A stretch of DNA of 64,000 nt from G963663775 sp963663775 (GCA_963663775.1 OY760624.1:248001-312000), one strand, 5' to 3'. Shown: positions 33,919 through 42,134, numbered from the stretch's first letter. Numbers and translations: made by a program. The notes: generated by a model not told the origin, from the letters alone.

Positions 33919-34009
33919 GGAGAGTTGGCTGAGCGGTTTAAGGCGCACGATTGGAAATCGTGTGTGCGGTAATCCCGTACCCAGGGTTCAAATCCCTGAC
34001 TCTCCGCCA
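33919..34009 (+). tRNA. tRNA-Ser(GGA)
   Basis: Acceptor GGAGAGT pairs with ACTCTCC, then G and an encoded CCA (34007-34009). Anticodon stem CACGA/TCGTG encloses loop TTGGAAA, anticodon GGA. A long variable arm (class II) and the T-arm GGGTTCAAATCCC are present. Length 91 bases. It marks the left border of the prophage remnant. Confidence 0.97.
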
Positions 34010-34013
34010 TTTT

Positions 34014-34046
34014 AGCACTGAAACGTTATTGTTTCGGTGCTTTTTC
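34014..34046 (+). terminator. Terminator after tRNA-Ser
   Basis: AGCACTGAAAC/GTTTCGGTGCT 11-bp stem (one G-U), then TTTTTC. Confidence 0.85.
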
Positions 34047-34119
34047 TTTTGTTTATAGCAATTTAAAAGAGATTTTAAGAATGAGATTTTTTTGATAATT
34101 ATTATTATGTATTATTGCT

Positions 34120-34137
34120 ACGACACAAATACGACAC
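34120..34137 (+). repeat. Tandem ACGACAC heptamer pair near the prophage left end
   Basis: ACGACAC at 34120-34126 and again at 34131-34137, four bases apart, in the noncoding strip between tRNA-Ser and the lysis genes. It could be an integrase arm site or att remnant; I found no matching copy at the other end. Confidence 0.35.
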
Positions 34138-34192
34138 TTGCATCAACAACAAAAACCTATCCAGCGACCCGCACACCCCACCAGCTTACGTA

Positions 34193-34229
34193 AAAAAGCC
34201 CCCGAAGAAATCATCCTCCGAGGGCTTTC
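34193..34229 (-). terminator. Terminator after the endolysin gene
   Basis: AAAGCCC/GGGCTTT with inner CGGAG/CTTCG pairing, then T6 on the minus strand. Confidence 0.85.
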
Positions 34230-34235
34230 TCATGC

Positions 34236-34979
34236 CTACTTCTTAATCAGCTTCACAATCAGCTGATAGAACCGATACAAGATTGTCACCAGTGCTTCTC
34301 TGGTGCAGAATCCCTTATACTGCTTGTTGCCGCTATCATCACCGGTAATCAAGCCGTTTTCTTCTGCCCATGTGCGGACATCTTCGCTCCACTCGCCCGG
34401 CGTTTCCGCAGCCTTTTGCTTCTCATAGTTCTTTGCATACTGGTTAAACTGTGCCTGTGTCATTTCTTCTTCCTCCTCATATGGCGGTCTGCCATAGCCC
34501 GCAATCCTCGAATAGTCCGGCGCATAGCTTTTCAAACGCACACAGCCGCCGTTTCTGTCCATTCCTGCGGTACTGGATGTGTTGCCCTCAATCGTGTATA
34601 CCTTGCCGCCGGACGCACTCACAACAAGCCCTACATGGCATACACGGGAACTGTTCTTGAAAAAGATAAAATCCCCTGCCTGCGGGTTACTAGTATGCCA
34701 CCAGCCTTTTTTCTTGAAATACGCAACGCCAGACGGGGTATAAGCAAACGGTGTAATAATCATTTTACCCAGTGCAATACGCATGCACACGCAGCAGAAC
34801 ATCGCACACCACGGCTGCGCCTGCAAGTTATCCCCAAAATAGTCCTTATACCACTTTGCAAAGATGGTATAGTTGCCATCCCCTGCATTTGCAGTCAAGC
34901 TTTCAAGGTTAGCATTCGACCCCTTTTCAAGATAGCCGTTCCACTTCTTCGCTTCTGCAATGACCTTTGCAGCACTCAT
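34236..34979 (-). CDS. Phage endolysin: CHAP domain plus SLH-like C-terminus
   Basis: 247 aa peptidoglycan hydrolase for host lysis. The CHAP domain (about residues 1-160) has the catalytic Cys in AQPWCAMFCCVCM near 58 and His in RVCHVGLVVSASGGKVYTIEGN near 113. An acidic EEEEE linker near 171 leads to WSEDVRTWAEENGLITGDDSGN...CTREALVTILYRF (about 197-240), a single S-layer-homology-like repeat that may bind the wall. Its start overlaps the holin stop by four bases. Confidence 0.88.
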   Translation of the reverse strand: MSAAKVIAEAKKWNGYLEKGSNANLESLTANAGDGNYTIFAKWYKDYFGDNLQAQPWCAMFCCVCMRIALGKMIITPFAYTPSGVAYFKKKGWWHTSNPQAGDFIFFKNSSRVCHVGLVVSASGGKVYTIEGNTSSTAGMDRNGGCVRLKSYAPDYSRIAGYGRPPYEEEEEMTQAQFNQYAKNYEKQKAAETPGEWSEDVRTWAEENGLITGDDSGNKQYKGFCTREALVTILYRFYQLIVKLIKK

Positions 34980-35482
34980 GCTGTCACCTCATTCGCTTTC
35001 AGTGCGTCAGAGATAACAGACAGTGCCGCTTGCAAATCTGGCTTTGCATCGGACTCATGCACATCTGCGGATTCGTCCACGTGCTCGGCACCGGATACAT
35101 CGACCGCAGGCTGTACCACCACGGGCTGCACATCATCATAGCTGTCTGCATCAATCATGGTCTGGATGCTATCCAGCGTCTGCTCTGCGGACTTTGCGCC
35201 TTTGAGGGCCAGTACAGCAGCTTCATGTACAACCTCAATTTTGCTTGCAGGCACACCCGCCTTTTTCAGAAAGGCCGTGACATATGCTTTCATTTTGTCA
35301 TTTGTGTCCAATGCTGCAATTTGTTCGGCGGCGGCTACAGCTTGCTTCCCGAGCGAAACCCAATTATCAAGCTTCGCAGTACCAACCTTGGTTTTCAGCA
35401 GCGGAACGACTACGCCAGTCAGTGCCATTGATGCGACCGCAATTACGCCATCTGCGATATTTGCAATTTGTGTAATATCCAT
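34976..35482 (-). CDS. Phage holin, LLH family
   Basis: 168 aa. N-terminal membrane helix (about residues 10-30), then a helical AKLDNWVSLGKQAVAAAEQIA...KMKAYVTAFLKKAGV region typical of LLH-type phage holins, and an acidic C-terminal extension. Controls timing of lysis by making membrane holes for the endolysin. GGAGG-type site before the start at 35482; coupled to the endolysin by ATGA. Confidence 0.8.
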   Translation of the reverse strand: MDITQIANIADGVIAVASMALTGVVVPLLKTKVGTAKLDNWVSLGKQAVAAAEQIAALDTNDKMKAYVTAFLKKAGVPASKIEVVHEAAVLALKGAKSAEQTLDSIQTMIDADSYDDVQPVVVQPAVDVSGAEHVDESADVHESDAKPDLQAALSVISDALKANEVTA

Positions 35483-35557
35483 TTTTATGTACCTCCATAT
35501 TTACAATTTGTCGACTTCGGCAAAACGTGGGCGGTGGGTGCTCATAAACAAAATCCA

Positions 35558-35857
35558 TCACGTATCTACCACCGGCATTCCTCGCACCTTGTCCATCAGA
35601 CTGGTAACAAAGCCGTTCCCGCCAAGGGCGGTATACTCCACATAGAGCATTTCCATGTTTTGTAGTCCGTGCGGTGTAATCGTTTTTCGCTCATGATAAT
35701 GGCAATAGCTTGCCACAAGCCTGTCCCGCAGTAGTGCCACAAGTGCCCTGTCAGAGGTCTTTTGCCGTTGCCACAAGCAGACAATGCGGTGCGCCAAAAA
35801 GCCGAGGAGTGCCGCCACAGCCCACCCAAGCGCATCATGTAAAAGTGTTTCTACCAT
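35558..35857 (-). CDS. Phage lysis-region protein with one membrane helix
   Basis: 99 aa. One N-terminal membrane segment (about 8-26), then RDRLVASYCHYHERKTITPHGLQNMEMLYVEYTALGGNGFVTSLMDKVR. The YxxLGGNG-x-V motif recurs in small proteins beside holin genes of clostridial phages. Exact role unknown; an accessory holin or spanin-like part is possible. Confidence 0.65.
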   Translation of the reverse strand: MVETLLHDALGWAVAALLGFLAHRIVCLWQRQKTSDRALVALLRDRLVASYCHYHERKTITPHGLQNMEMLYVEYTALGGNGFVTSLMDKVRGMPVVDT

Positions 35858-35868
35858 ACGCCACTGTC

Positions 35869-35979
35869 CTATTCTGCATCTGTGTCAAGCAGTGCCTGCA
35901 CCTCTGCTTTCCACCGCTCCGGCACTTCGTCAATGGTCATTTTCCCCTCTTGAATTCTGTAATAATAAATCTTTGCCAT
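35869..35979 (-). CDS. XkdX family phage protein (36 aa)
   Basis: Too short for usual ORF cut-offs. From ATG at 35979 the frame reads MAKIYYYRIQEGKMTIDEVP, then ERWKAEVQALLDTDAE and TAG at 35869. The IQEGKMTIDxVPxxW pattern is the signature of XkdX, a tiny protein encoded after tail-fibre genes in PBSX-like phages. GGAGG 8 bases upstream. Confidence 0.85.
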   Translation of the reverse strand: MAKIYYYRIQEGKMTIDEVPERWKAEVQALLDTDAE

Positions 35980-35983
35980 AGTT

Positions 35984-36289
35984 TTAACCTCCAATCAACC
36001 CCGCTAATTCAATCATTGCATCCATCACATCATCAATCTGCGCCTGTAGCTTCTCGGTTTCAATCTGCGGCACAGTATAGTTTGTATTCTCCGCAAAGCT
36101 TGTCCCATCATATGTATATTGCTGTGCACAAACCCCATCAGGTACGCTTTCAACCTCTGCCGTATGGTCAACACAGCTTGGTGCAAATGCCAGTTCCCCA
36201 TTGTCAACTACATAGTTTCCACCACTGTCCTGCGTCAGCGTTTCACTGATATGCAGAATCACGTTGTCTTTGTCCAATAATACGAACAT
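35984..36289 (-). CDS. Phage tail-region protein (XkdW-like)
   Basis: 101 aa. Starts with a beta-rich segment (MFVLLDKDNVILHISETLTQ) and ends in a predicted coiled helix (ETEKLQAQIDDVMDAMIELAGLIGG). Position between the fibre and xkdX matches xkdW-type proteins, which have no established function beyond being tail-fibre-linked. Separated from xkdX by 4 bases. Confidence 0.6.
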   Translation of the reverse strand: MFVLLDKDNVILHISETLTQDSGGNYVVDNGELAFAPSCVDHTAEVESVPDGVCAQQYTYDGTSFAENTNYTVPQIETEKLQAQIDDVMDAMIELAGLIGG

Positions 36290-36302
36290 ACAAAATTCCT
36301 CC

Positions 36303-38255
36303 TTAATGTTTCCAATATCCTTCTACGCACAGTAGCCCATCGTATGGGCAGTATGCCGTTACGCCATCGCTTGTAATTTCTTCACCTTTGGTTACACCAT
36401 CAAGTTTCACCTTTCCATCAAAAATGACTTGGATTATATCGCTGTTATCTCCATCCCCATCGTCCAATGCAATTGCTTCAGTTAATGCATCTTGCGATGT
36501 TACCAATGAAAATTTTTGAATTTGCTTCACGGAAGTTGTATTATATGCCAAAAAGACATCATTGTCTGCATACTTACAGCAGGTGTGATATCCAGAATTA
36601 CTCGTTGTTCCAATAACAACAGGCGTTCTGACTGTCACGGTATTATTTGCAATATCTAAATCCACCAAAACATAGGTTAGATAATATGTACTTGTGTTAG
36701 CATATTCAATCACCACTATTGGGAAATCACTCAGTTTGACGCAACCATAGGTCTGCACAGCCCCAGATGTAGTGGGGTCTATGCTCTGAAATGCATTTGG
36801 AAAACTAATCGCAGAACCTGAAATCACACCTATCCCAATATATCCGCTAAAGCCGCCTGTTGCAACCAAGCACTTATTGGTATCTATCATTACTCCATTT
36901 GGTGTGCCTGTATATGTGCTTGTATATACTACAGCAGTTCCCCAAGTAATAATTGAACCAGACACATATCCAACTTGTGCATAGCCAAGGTTGTTATCTC
37001 TGCCACGATATAATAAGCAAATTCTTGTCGTATCCACGGCAAACATATTTGCAACAATGTAGGACTCCGTTGTTGGTGCAACCAAAGAGCCAAATGATAG
37101 TGTCGTTCCAGATACGGTTACAACCATATATTTCCCAACGTAATTCGTTTGGTCATAACAAACCAAAACAATTTTTGTGCTAGACACGGCACAAATGATT
37201 GGGGAATGGATATTCAGTGTAGAATATGTATACAGTGTTCCTAGTGTGATTGTACTTCCTGAAATGGTACAAGCAATCATATATGCCGCATTACTGCTGT
37301 TTGTTCCATGTAGAACGAATGCGCTCTCTGATAATACTGCAATGTTGCCATGGCAATAATCATAACAACCATAATTTGATGTTAGATTTTCTATCGAACC
37401 ATCATCGTTCACTATAAGAATCGTAACAAAACTTGTTACGCCATCCGTGGTGAAATTCAAAACAATTTTGTTTTCTGAAAGCATTGCACAATAGAACGTA
37501 CCTTGAACCGTCCTGTCAGAGATATTATTTTTGGAAGAAACGCTGGAGTTTATAGGCTCCTCTTTTCCTGCAAATCCATCAATGATATTTACCACATCTT
37601 TTGCGCTGATTGTCTGCCCTGCCGCCACCTGCACCTCAACCACAGCGTTGATTTGGCTGACGATGGTTTGCAGGGCACTGTCTGCATCCTGCCGTGCTTG
37701 TGTTTCGGCTTGTAGTGCAGATTGCAAATCGCTATCTGCCTGTGCCCGTGCCGTGGCTTCCGCTTCCAGCACTGTCACATCTAGTTTTGCATCCAATTCC
37801 TCCTTTGACGCAAAAATCAGACTTTCATCAATCACTGCCGTTACGTTCGCAGCATTGGAAGTTACCGCTGTGATGTTGATGCGTTTTTCGGCAAGCGTTG
37901 TCGAACTGCCATCTGGGATATAATCCCCCTCATCCCCTGCGTTTCCGTAAGCATAGAGCACCTGTGCGCCCGTGTCCGGGTCTGCCGCATACAGCCCAAT
38001 TTCACGCCACGTGAAGCCCTCTGTAATGTCTGAAAACGACAGCACCGCACGCAGTACTGCGCTTTCTGTTTTCAATGTAATTTTGCTGATAGGCAACTCT
38101 ATTTTCGGTGTAATCACCGCCGTAACTGCTGCATAGCTGCCGCTATATGCGCTGTCGCCCATGACAATTTTTGCGAATTGCAATTCTGCACCGTTCAAAC
38201 ACTTTGCAAGTAAAGCAACCCCTGCATTTGTCTGCACAACTTGAAAATTAGCCAA
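36303..38255 (-). CDS. Phage tail fibre / receptor-binding protein
   Basis: 650 aa. N-terminal Phage_fiber_2-like domain (about residues 1-160; GVALLAKCLNGAELQFAKIVMGDS, ITEGFTWREIGLYAADPDTG), a short coiled-coil (about 155-205; EAEATARAQADSDLQSALQAETQARQDADSALQ), then a long repeated-strand region with recurring G-S/T-x-I/L-T/S-x-G-T/S turns, like a beta-propeller or beta-sandwich receptor-binding part. Start is TTG at 38255 with GAGGAGGG 7 bases upstream. The receptor-binding part is more AT-rich than the N-terminus, suggesting modular exchange. Confidence 0.82.
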   Translation of the reverse strand: MANFQVVQTNAGVALLAKCLNGAELQFAKIVMGDSAYSGSYAAVTAVITPKIELPISKITLKTESAVLRAVLSFSDITEGFTWREIGLYAADPDTGAQVLYAYGNAGDEGDYIPDGSSTTLAEKRINITAVTSNAANVTAVIDESLIFASKEELDAKLDVTVLEAEATARAQADSDLQSALQAETQARQDADSALQTIVSQINAVVEVQVAAGQTISAKDVVNIIDGFAGKEEPINSSVSSKNNISDRTVQGTFYCAMLSENKIVLNFTTDGVTSFVTILIVNDDGSIENLTSNYGCYDYCHGNIAVLSESAFVLHGTNSSNAAYMIACTISGSTITLGTLYTYSTLNIHSPIICAVSSTKIVLVCYDQTNYVGKYMVVTVSGTTLSFGSLVAPTTESYIVANMFAVDTTRICLLYRGRDNNLGYAQVGYVSGSIITWGTAVVYTSTYTGTPNGVMIDTNKCLVATGGFSGYIGIGVISGSAISFPNAFQSIDPTTSGAVQTYGCVKLSDFPIVVIEYANTSTYYLTYVLVDLDIANNTVTVRTPVVIGTTSNSGYHTCCKYADNDVFLAYNTTSVKQIQKFSLVTSQDALTEAIALDDGDGDNSDIIQVIFDGKVKLDGVTKGEEITSDGVTAYCPYDGLLCVEGYWKH

Positions 38256-38270
38256 GACACTTCCCTCCTC

Positions 38271-38774
38271 TTATAGATAAATATCGTCCGCTGTATGCAC
38301 TGAAAACGCCGTATATTGTGTAAACGATTGCGATTCAGTCACGTTCGCATGCAAAATCATATTTGCTGGAACCGCTTTTCGCAAATCTGTATACAGCGCA
38401 TCCAATGCATCCGCATAACTGCTGTCTACTTCCACAGACACCTCATAACCGTCTGCATCCAACTGTGCATCTGCCGCACCTTCCCCAAACACGCTGGCCA
38501 GTTTATTCCTGAGCCAAGCCATGGTATATGGCACTTGATTGTTGAGCGCAGAAAGCACATTCAGCCGCCGCAGTTCCAAATCGGTTGTGCTTACGGTCAG
38601 TCCTAGTGCGCTTTCAAACCTTGCAATGCCGTCTGCGCTGGCAGTTTCTGCACACGCTTCCTCTGCAAGCGCATTTATCTGCGTGCGCAAACTCTCAAAC
38701 TCTGGTTGTTCTGCTGCCATCAATGCGGAAAACTCCGCAATGCCCTGCAACACATCCGGCAAATACCTATTCAT
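38271..38774 (-). CDS. Phage tail protein, DUF2313/XkdU (YmfQ)-like
   Basis: 167 aa. NRYLPDVLQGIAEFSALMAAEQPEFESL at the start and the LGLTVSTTDLELRRLNVLSALNNQVPYTMAWLRNKL region match the YmfQ/DUF2313 family, which follows baseplate J in Mu-like and PBSX-like phages. Overlaps the end of the baseplate J gene by 8 bases, as usual for this module. Confidence 0.82.
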   Translation of the reverse strand: MNRYLPDVLQGIAEFSALMAAEQPEFESLRTQINALAEEACAETASADGIARFESALGLTVSTTDLELRRLNVLSALNNQVPYTMAWLRNKLASVFGEGAADAQLDADGYEVSVEVDSSYADALDALYTDLRKAVPANMILHANVTESQSFTQYTAFSVHTADDIYL

Positions 38775-39417
38775 TCAGCGTCACCCCTGTCACAAAAGGT
38801 ACGCTATCCGCATCCAAAACAAGATTTTGTGCAGCACCGTTGATGGCTGTTCCACTAATATCCAGTACACCGGACACGTTCAATATCCGATTTTCGACCT
38901 GTGACACACGCAGCACAAGCCCCGTTTCCTCGTCTTCGCCCGGAATCAGCACATCTGTAAGCGTGGCCGTTCCGAAGTTAGACAGATAATCGACTGGTAA
39001 AATCTCTCCAAACATTGTGTTTCCGTCAGTCCCGGCGGTTTCGCAAGTCATTTTGTATGCTCCGTCCTCAATTTTATCCCCAACAACGAAGAACAAGCCA
39101 TCGATACAAAAGCGCATGCCGGAAGGCACCGCAAATGATGCACCGGACTGGCCCGTAAATTCTCCACGCCGTACAGCGTAGGTTGCCGCATCTCTGCTCA
39201 TGCCAAACTGTGCCACCAACCGGTCAAGATATTCCGCTGCCGAGGTGTCCACAAATGCCAAATCCAGTGCGCCAGACAGTTCAATATACGCCTGCGCCAA
39301 TTCTGCACAAGCAGGAGCCAATGCTGTATAAATCAAGCTGCCTTCCCGCTTATCGATGTCATCCGCAACCCGTGCCAAGCACTGTTCCAATAATTCTTCA
39401 TACGTTGGTATTGTCAT
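38767..39417 (-). CDS. Baseplate J-like protein with large internal deletion
   Basis: 216 aa, against roughly 350 for XkdT-type baseplate J proteins. The N-terminus (YEELLEQCLARVADDIDKREGSLIYTALAPACAELAQAYIEL) and the middle up to VLIPGEDEE are normal. The sequence then jumps to LRVSQVENRILNVSGVLDISGTAINGAAQN, which is the family C-terminus. The missing part is the segment that normally begins RARYxxSxxxxAFGGN and holds the wedge core. The reading frame is kept. The product is unlikely to build a baseplate. Confidence 0.75.
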   Translation of the reverse strand: MTIPTYEELLEQCLARVADDIDKREGSLIYTALAPACAELAQAYIELSGALDLAFVDTSAAEYLDRLVAQFGMSRDAATYAVRRGEFTGQSGASFAVPSGMRFCIDGLFFVVGDKIEDGAYKMTCETAGTDGNTMFGEILPVDYLSNFGTATLTDVLIPGEDEETGLVLRVSQVENRILNVSGVLDISGTAINGAAQNLVLDADSVPFVTGVTLNE

Positions 39418-39821
39418 GTGCTTACTGTCACCTCCTCGTTCAATGTTTCTCCCGTTGCAAGCGTCACTGTGAATGAAATTGCCATGCTGTCACCACTCTG
39501 TGAGAACTGAAAGCCAGAAACGCCACTGATGCGGTCATCCTGTAAAAGTGCTTCTTCAATCATGCCCGGTGCTCGAGCACGGATATAGTCATCGTCCTTC
39601 CCAATTAAGCTGTCCAGCTCCTGCCCATAGTCCGTGGAATAGATTTCATGCATATAACGTGGCGTGGATAGCGCAAGTATAATCGCCTGCTGCACAGCCG
39701 CCGTGCTGTCTGTTTTGCCAGATACCTTGCCATTTGCAAAGTCCAAGTACCATGTTTTAGACGGCGTATCCGCACTGGTGCTTGCAGTTGTCAAATCCGA
39801 ACTTTCCGGTGTAAGTGCCAT
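39414..39821 (-). CDS. Phage baseplate protein, DUF2634 (XkdS)-like
   Basis: 135 aa. TWYLDFANGKVSGKTDSTAAVQQAIILALSTPRYMHEIYSTDYGQELDSLIGKD is the gp25/W-like baseplate signature of DUF2634. Overlaps baseplate J by four bases (ATGA). AGAGGG upstream. It is the last surviving phage gene before the IS110 insertion; its usual upstream neighbours (XkdR, XkdQ, XkdP, tape measure) are gone. Confidence 0.85.
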   Translation of the reverse strand: MALTPESSDLTTASTSADTPSKTWYLDFANGKVSGKTDSTAAVQQAIILALSTPRYMHEIYSTDYGQELDSLIGKDDDYIRARAPGMIEEALLQDDRISGVSGFQFSQSGDSMAISFTVTLATGETLNEEVTVST

Positions 39822-39906
39822 TTACATCGCCCTCTATTACAATATATTTGGAACCGGAGCTCGGCAGTCAGCCGGGCTCCTTTCCATCTCGTGCCTAAGC
39901 TATACT

Positions 39907-40085
39907 GAGAGGAGTAACTGGCTGACCATCACCCCCTTGGGTTTCCACGCCCGCACGAAAGACTGTCAGCCATCCTCTTGTTGTAGCGTTCGATTTGAGC
40001 AGGTTGAGCCACCGGTATGCCGGAGTGTTCGTGTCACCCAATAGATTGAATCGGCAACGAGTAAAAGATGGATTCCAGTTGCAGA
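39907..40085 (+). ncRNA. Candidate IS110 bridge RNA
   Basis: TATACT at 39901-39906 is a -10 box. The RNA after it folds into a long stem: GAGGA (39909-39913) with TCCTC (39973-39977), and TGGCTGAC (39919-39926) with GTCAGCCA (39965-39972), enclosing a 38-base loop of the kind used for target binding. A second hairpin around CACCGG-TATG-CCGGAGTG (40008-40028) could be the donor-binding loop. Position upstream of the transposase matches the known IS621/IS110 layout. RNA borders and guide pairings are inference. Confidence 0.55.
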
Positions 40086-40108
40086 TTACTTATATCGGAG
40101 GACTGATT

Positions 40109-41319
40109 ATGAACGCTGTAGGCATTGACGTTTCCAAAGGGAAAAGCATGATAGCAATCATGCTTTTCCCTTTGGAGAGGTAGTACGCTCTCCCTTTGAA
40201 GTGCGTCACACTGCTAGTGAACTGAGCGAGCTGGCAAGGCTGCTTAAAAGCCTAGACGGTGAGACCCGCGTAGTAATGGAAGCCACGGGCAATTACCACG
40301 CACCGGTAGCGCGATTTCTCCATGACACCGGCATTTATGTCACCGTGGTCAATGCAATGCTAGTGCATGACTACGGAAACAACAGTTTAAGACGAGCCAA
40401 GACCGATAAGAAAGATGCCATCAAACTGGCGAATTATGCGATTGATCGTTGGCTCATGCTGCCACAATACTTCCCTGAGGAAGATACGCGACTCCTTTTG
40501 AAGAACTGCCAACGTCAGTATCAGCAGTATACAAAGTTGCGTACCATGCTGGGTAATAACCTGATTTCTCTCCTTGACCAAAGCTTCCCAGGGGCGAATC
40601 GGCTCTTTAACAGCGCACCTAGAGCGGATGGGAGCGAGAAATGGGTGGACTTTATTTCTGCATTCTGGCACTGTGAATGTGTTTGCAGTCTCTCAGAAAA
40701 GGCGTTTATACTGCGCTACCAGAAGTGGTGTAGAAAACACGGCTATTATTTCAGAGACGACAAGTCCTCTGAAATCTATGTAGCCGCCTGCAGTCACGTC
40801 AGTGTTATGCCGAAAACCGATACCGCAAAGCTGCTAGTGGCACAAGCCGTTTCTCAGCTCAGGGCTACATCTGCTGCCATTGCAGCTTTACAGATGGAGA
40901 TGCGATCGTTAGCAGCCACCTTGCCCGAATATCCAGTTGTGATGCAGATGTATGGAGTTGGGCCCTCACTTGGTCCGCAACTCATGGCGGAGATTGGTGA
41001 TGTGCGCCGTTTTCACTCTAAGAAGGCACTAGTCGCTTTTGCTGGCATTGATGCACCCCCTTACCAGTCTGGCACTGTAGATGTCCGCAGCCGCAGAATC
41101 TCCAAACGTGGATCTGCTGCGCTGCGTAGGACGCTATTTTTGGTAATGAGTGTGCTTTTACAGAACTCTCCAGAAAACGAACCTGTTTATCAGTTTATGG
41201 ACAAGAAACGTACCGAAGGTAAGCCCTATAGGGTCTACATGATGGCATCTGCTAACAAATTTCTGCGTATTTACTACGCAAAAGTGAATGCTTACTTAAA
41301 TTCGACTATAACCCTTTAA
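40109..41319 (+). pseudogene. IS110 family transposase, frameshifted near the N-terminus
   Basis: ATG at 40109 (CGGAGG upstream) reads MNAVGIDVSKGKSMIAIM, LFPLER and stop. The expected continuation (PFGEVVRSPFEVRHTASELSELARLLKSL...) is in another frame from about 40168 and runs to 41319. The body holds VVMEATGNYHAPVARFL, RRAKTDKKDAIKLANYA (DEDD aspartates) and the C-terminal MQMYGVGPSLGPQLMAEIGDVRRFHSKKALVAFAGID with RRISKRGSAALR. A perfect 19-bp palindrome sits exactly at the shift. TTTCCCT at 40166-40172 is a -1 slippery heptamer in the zero frame, so low-level frameshift expression is possible but unproven. Confidence 0.85.
40134..40175. repeat. Perfect 19-bp inverted repeat at the transposase frameshift
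   Basis: Bases 40134-40152 are the exact complement of 40157-40175, with a 4-base loop AGCA. The right arm replaces the sequence expected to code for R-P-F-G, shifting the frame. Confidence 0.95.
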
Positions 41320-41489
41320 ACGCTGATTGTGCTCAATAAACAGGAAGGCCGCCGTTTTTTTCGGAGATGCTCAACGGCCTGTTTTGTGTTACCCTTTTTT
41401 CCTCTACTCAACTTTCGAAATTCTTACTTGACTTTTGTTAGCAGGTCTTTCCTTATTTCTTCGTTCCGTGGGTATATCTGTATAATAAC

Positions 41490-41544
41490 CCTCGTTTCGT
41501 CGAATTTCAAGCATTTTCAAAAAATATTTCCTCGAAACGAAGAA
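41490..41544. promoter_or_regulatory. Candidate repressor operators upstream of the XRE gene
   Basis: CCTCGTTTCGTCG (41490-41502) and CCTCGAAACGAAG (about 41530-41542) are inverted copies of a TTCGTTTCGAGG-type motif; a weaker copy, TTCGTTCCGTG, lies at about 41460-41470. The sites flank the start region of the repressor promoter. Confidence 0.4.
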
Positions 41545-41551
41545 AAAATAT

Positions 41552-41580
41552 TTGACTTTGGAATTAAAATCGCTTATCAT
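41552..41580 (+). promoter_or_regulatory. Promoter of the XRE repressor gene
   Basis: TTGACT, 17-base spacer, TATCAT, then a short leader with AGAAGGTGGTG. Confidence 0.75.
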
Positions 41581-41603
41581 GTGTTTAGAAGGTGGTGTGT
41601 TAA

Positions 41604-41960
41604 ATGTCACGGAAAAATATAGCTGATACATTGAAGTCAAGTCGGAAAAACGCAAAAATGAGCGTAGAAACTGTTTGCGAACGTCTAAAATCATACGATA
41701 TTGAAATATCAACCAAAACCCTTTATAATTACGAAACTGCTTTTAGACAGCCAGATGCCGATACTTTGATGGCTCTTTGTGATATATATGGAATTACTGA
41801 CATTCTTGGGACTTTTGGATATAAAAAAGAAGAGCCCACTGTTAATAACAGTGAGCTCTCCGATGAAGAAAAAGTATTTACGTCCCTGCCGCCTGAGATG
41901 CGGCAAGAGGTTTTGCGCTATATGCAATATCTTGCTGAACAACAAGACAGGCTCGAATAG
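41604..41960 (+). CDS. XRE-family phage repressor
   Basis: 118 aa. The N-terminal helix-turn-helix domain (about residues 3-65: IADTLKSSRKNAKMSVETVCERLKSYDIEISTKTLYNYETAFRQPDADTLMALCDIYGI) is of the Cro/CI type. The C-terminal part (about 85-118) is a short helical dimer region, ELSDEEKVFTSLPPEMRQEVLRYMQYLAEQQD, common in clostridial phage repressors. No peptidase domain, so it is not self-cleaving. Probably keeps the remnant silent and may repress itself through the nearby repeat sites. Confidence 0.85.
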   Translation: MSRKNIADTLKSSRKNAKMSVETVCERLKSYDIEISTKTLYNYETAFRQPDADTLMALCDIYGITDILGTFGYKKEEPTVNNSELSDEEKVFTSLPPEMRQEVLRYMQYLAEQQDRLE

Positions 41961-42066
41961 CATTTTTATTTTCAATCCTATCCCAAAGCCTTCGAAACTC
42001 TGCAAGTTCATTATGTACCGGCAACTCTGCCTGCACCTTTTCAACTGTAGTTCTGTTGCCGTTCAT
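41878..42066 (-). CDS. Small antisense-overlapping ORF with strong ribosome binding site
   Basis: 62 aa from ATG at 42066 (MNGNRTTVEKVQAELPVHNELAEFRRLWDRIENKNAIRACLVVQ...), with AGAGGAGAG 5 bases upstream and a TATAAT (complement of 42113-42118) as -10. Its 3' part overlaps the end of the XRE gene on the other strand by 83 bases. Two LexA-box-like sequences surround the promoter. Product not recognised; could be a lysogeny/SOS-linked regulator or not translated. Confidence 0.45.
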   Translation of the reverse strand: MNGNRTTVEKVQAELPVHNELAEFRRLWDRIENKNAIRACLVVQQDIAYSAKPLAASQAAGT

Positions 42067-42086
42067 ATTTTCTCTCCTCTTTTTAT

Positions 42087-42134
42087 CGAACATCTGTCCG
42101 TAATTCTTGTAAATTATAGTAGCACATATGTTCT
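42087..42134. promoter_or_regulatory. Two LexA-box-like palindromes
   Basis: CGAACATCTGTCCG (42087-42100) and AGCACATATGTTCT (42121-42134, reading AGAACATATGTGCT on the minus strand) resemble the Gram-positive SOS box CGAACATATGTTCG with two to four mismatches each. The second lies between the -10 and -35 of the minus-strand promoter. Confidence 0.4.

Larger units (their letters stand above)
39885..41400 (+). mobile_element. IS110-family element inserted in the prophage, ends approximate
   Basis: A frameshifted DEDD transposase with a noncoding 5' flank of about 200-270 bases and a short 3' flank. This layout fits the IS110 group, in which the bridge RNA is coded upstream of the transposase, and differs from the first element of this window. 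Phage sequence continues to at least 39840. Ends cannot be fixed because the family leaves no clear repeats. Confidence 0.7.

Noticed and set aside
33919..34009. tRNA-Ser as attachment site of the prophage
   Set aside because: Only an 8-base ATTTTAGC match is seen near 44143; too short to call an att core.
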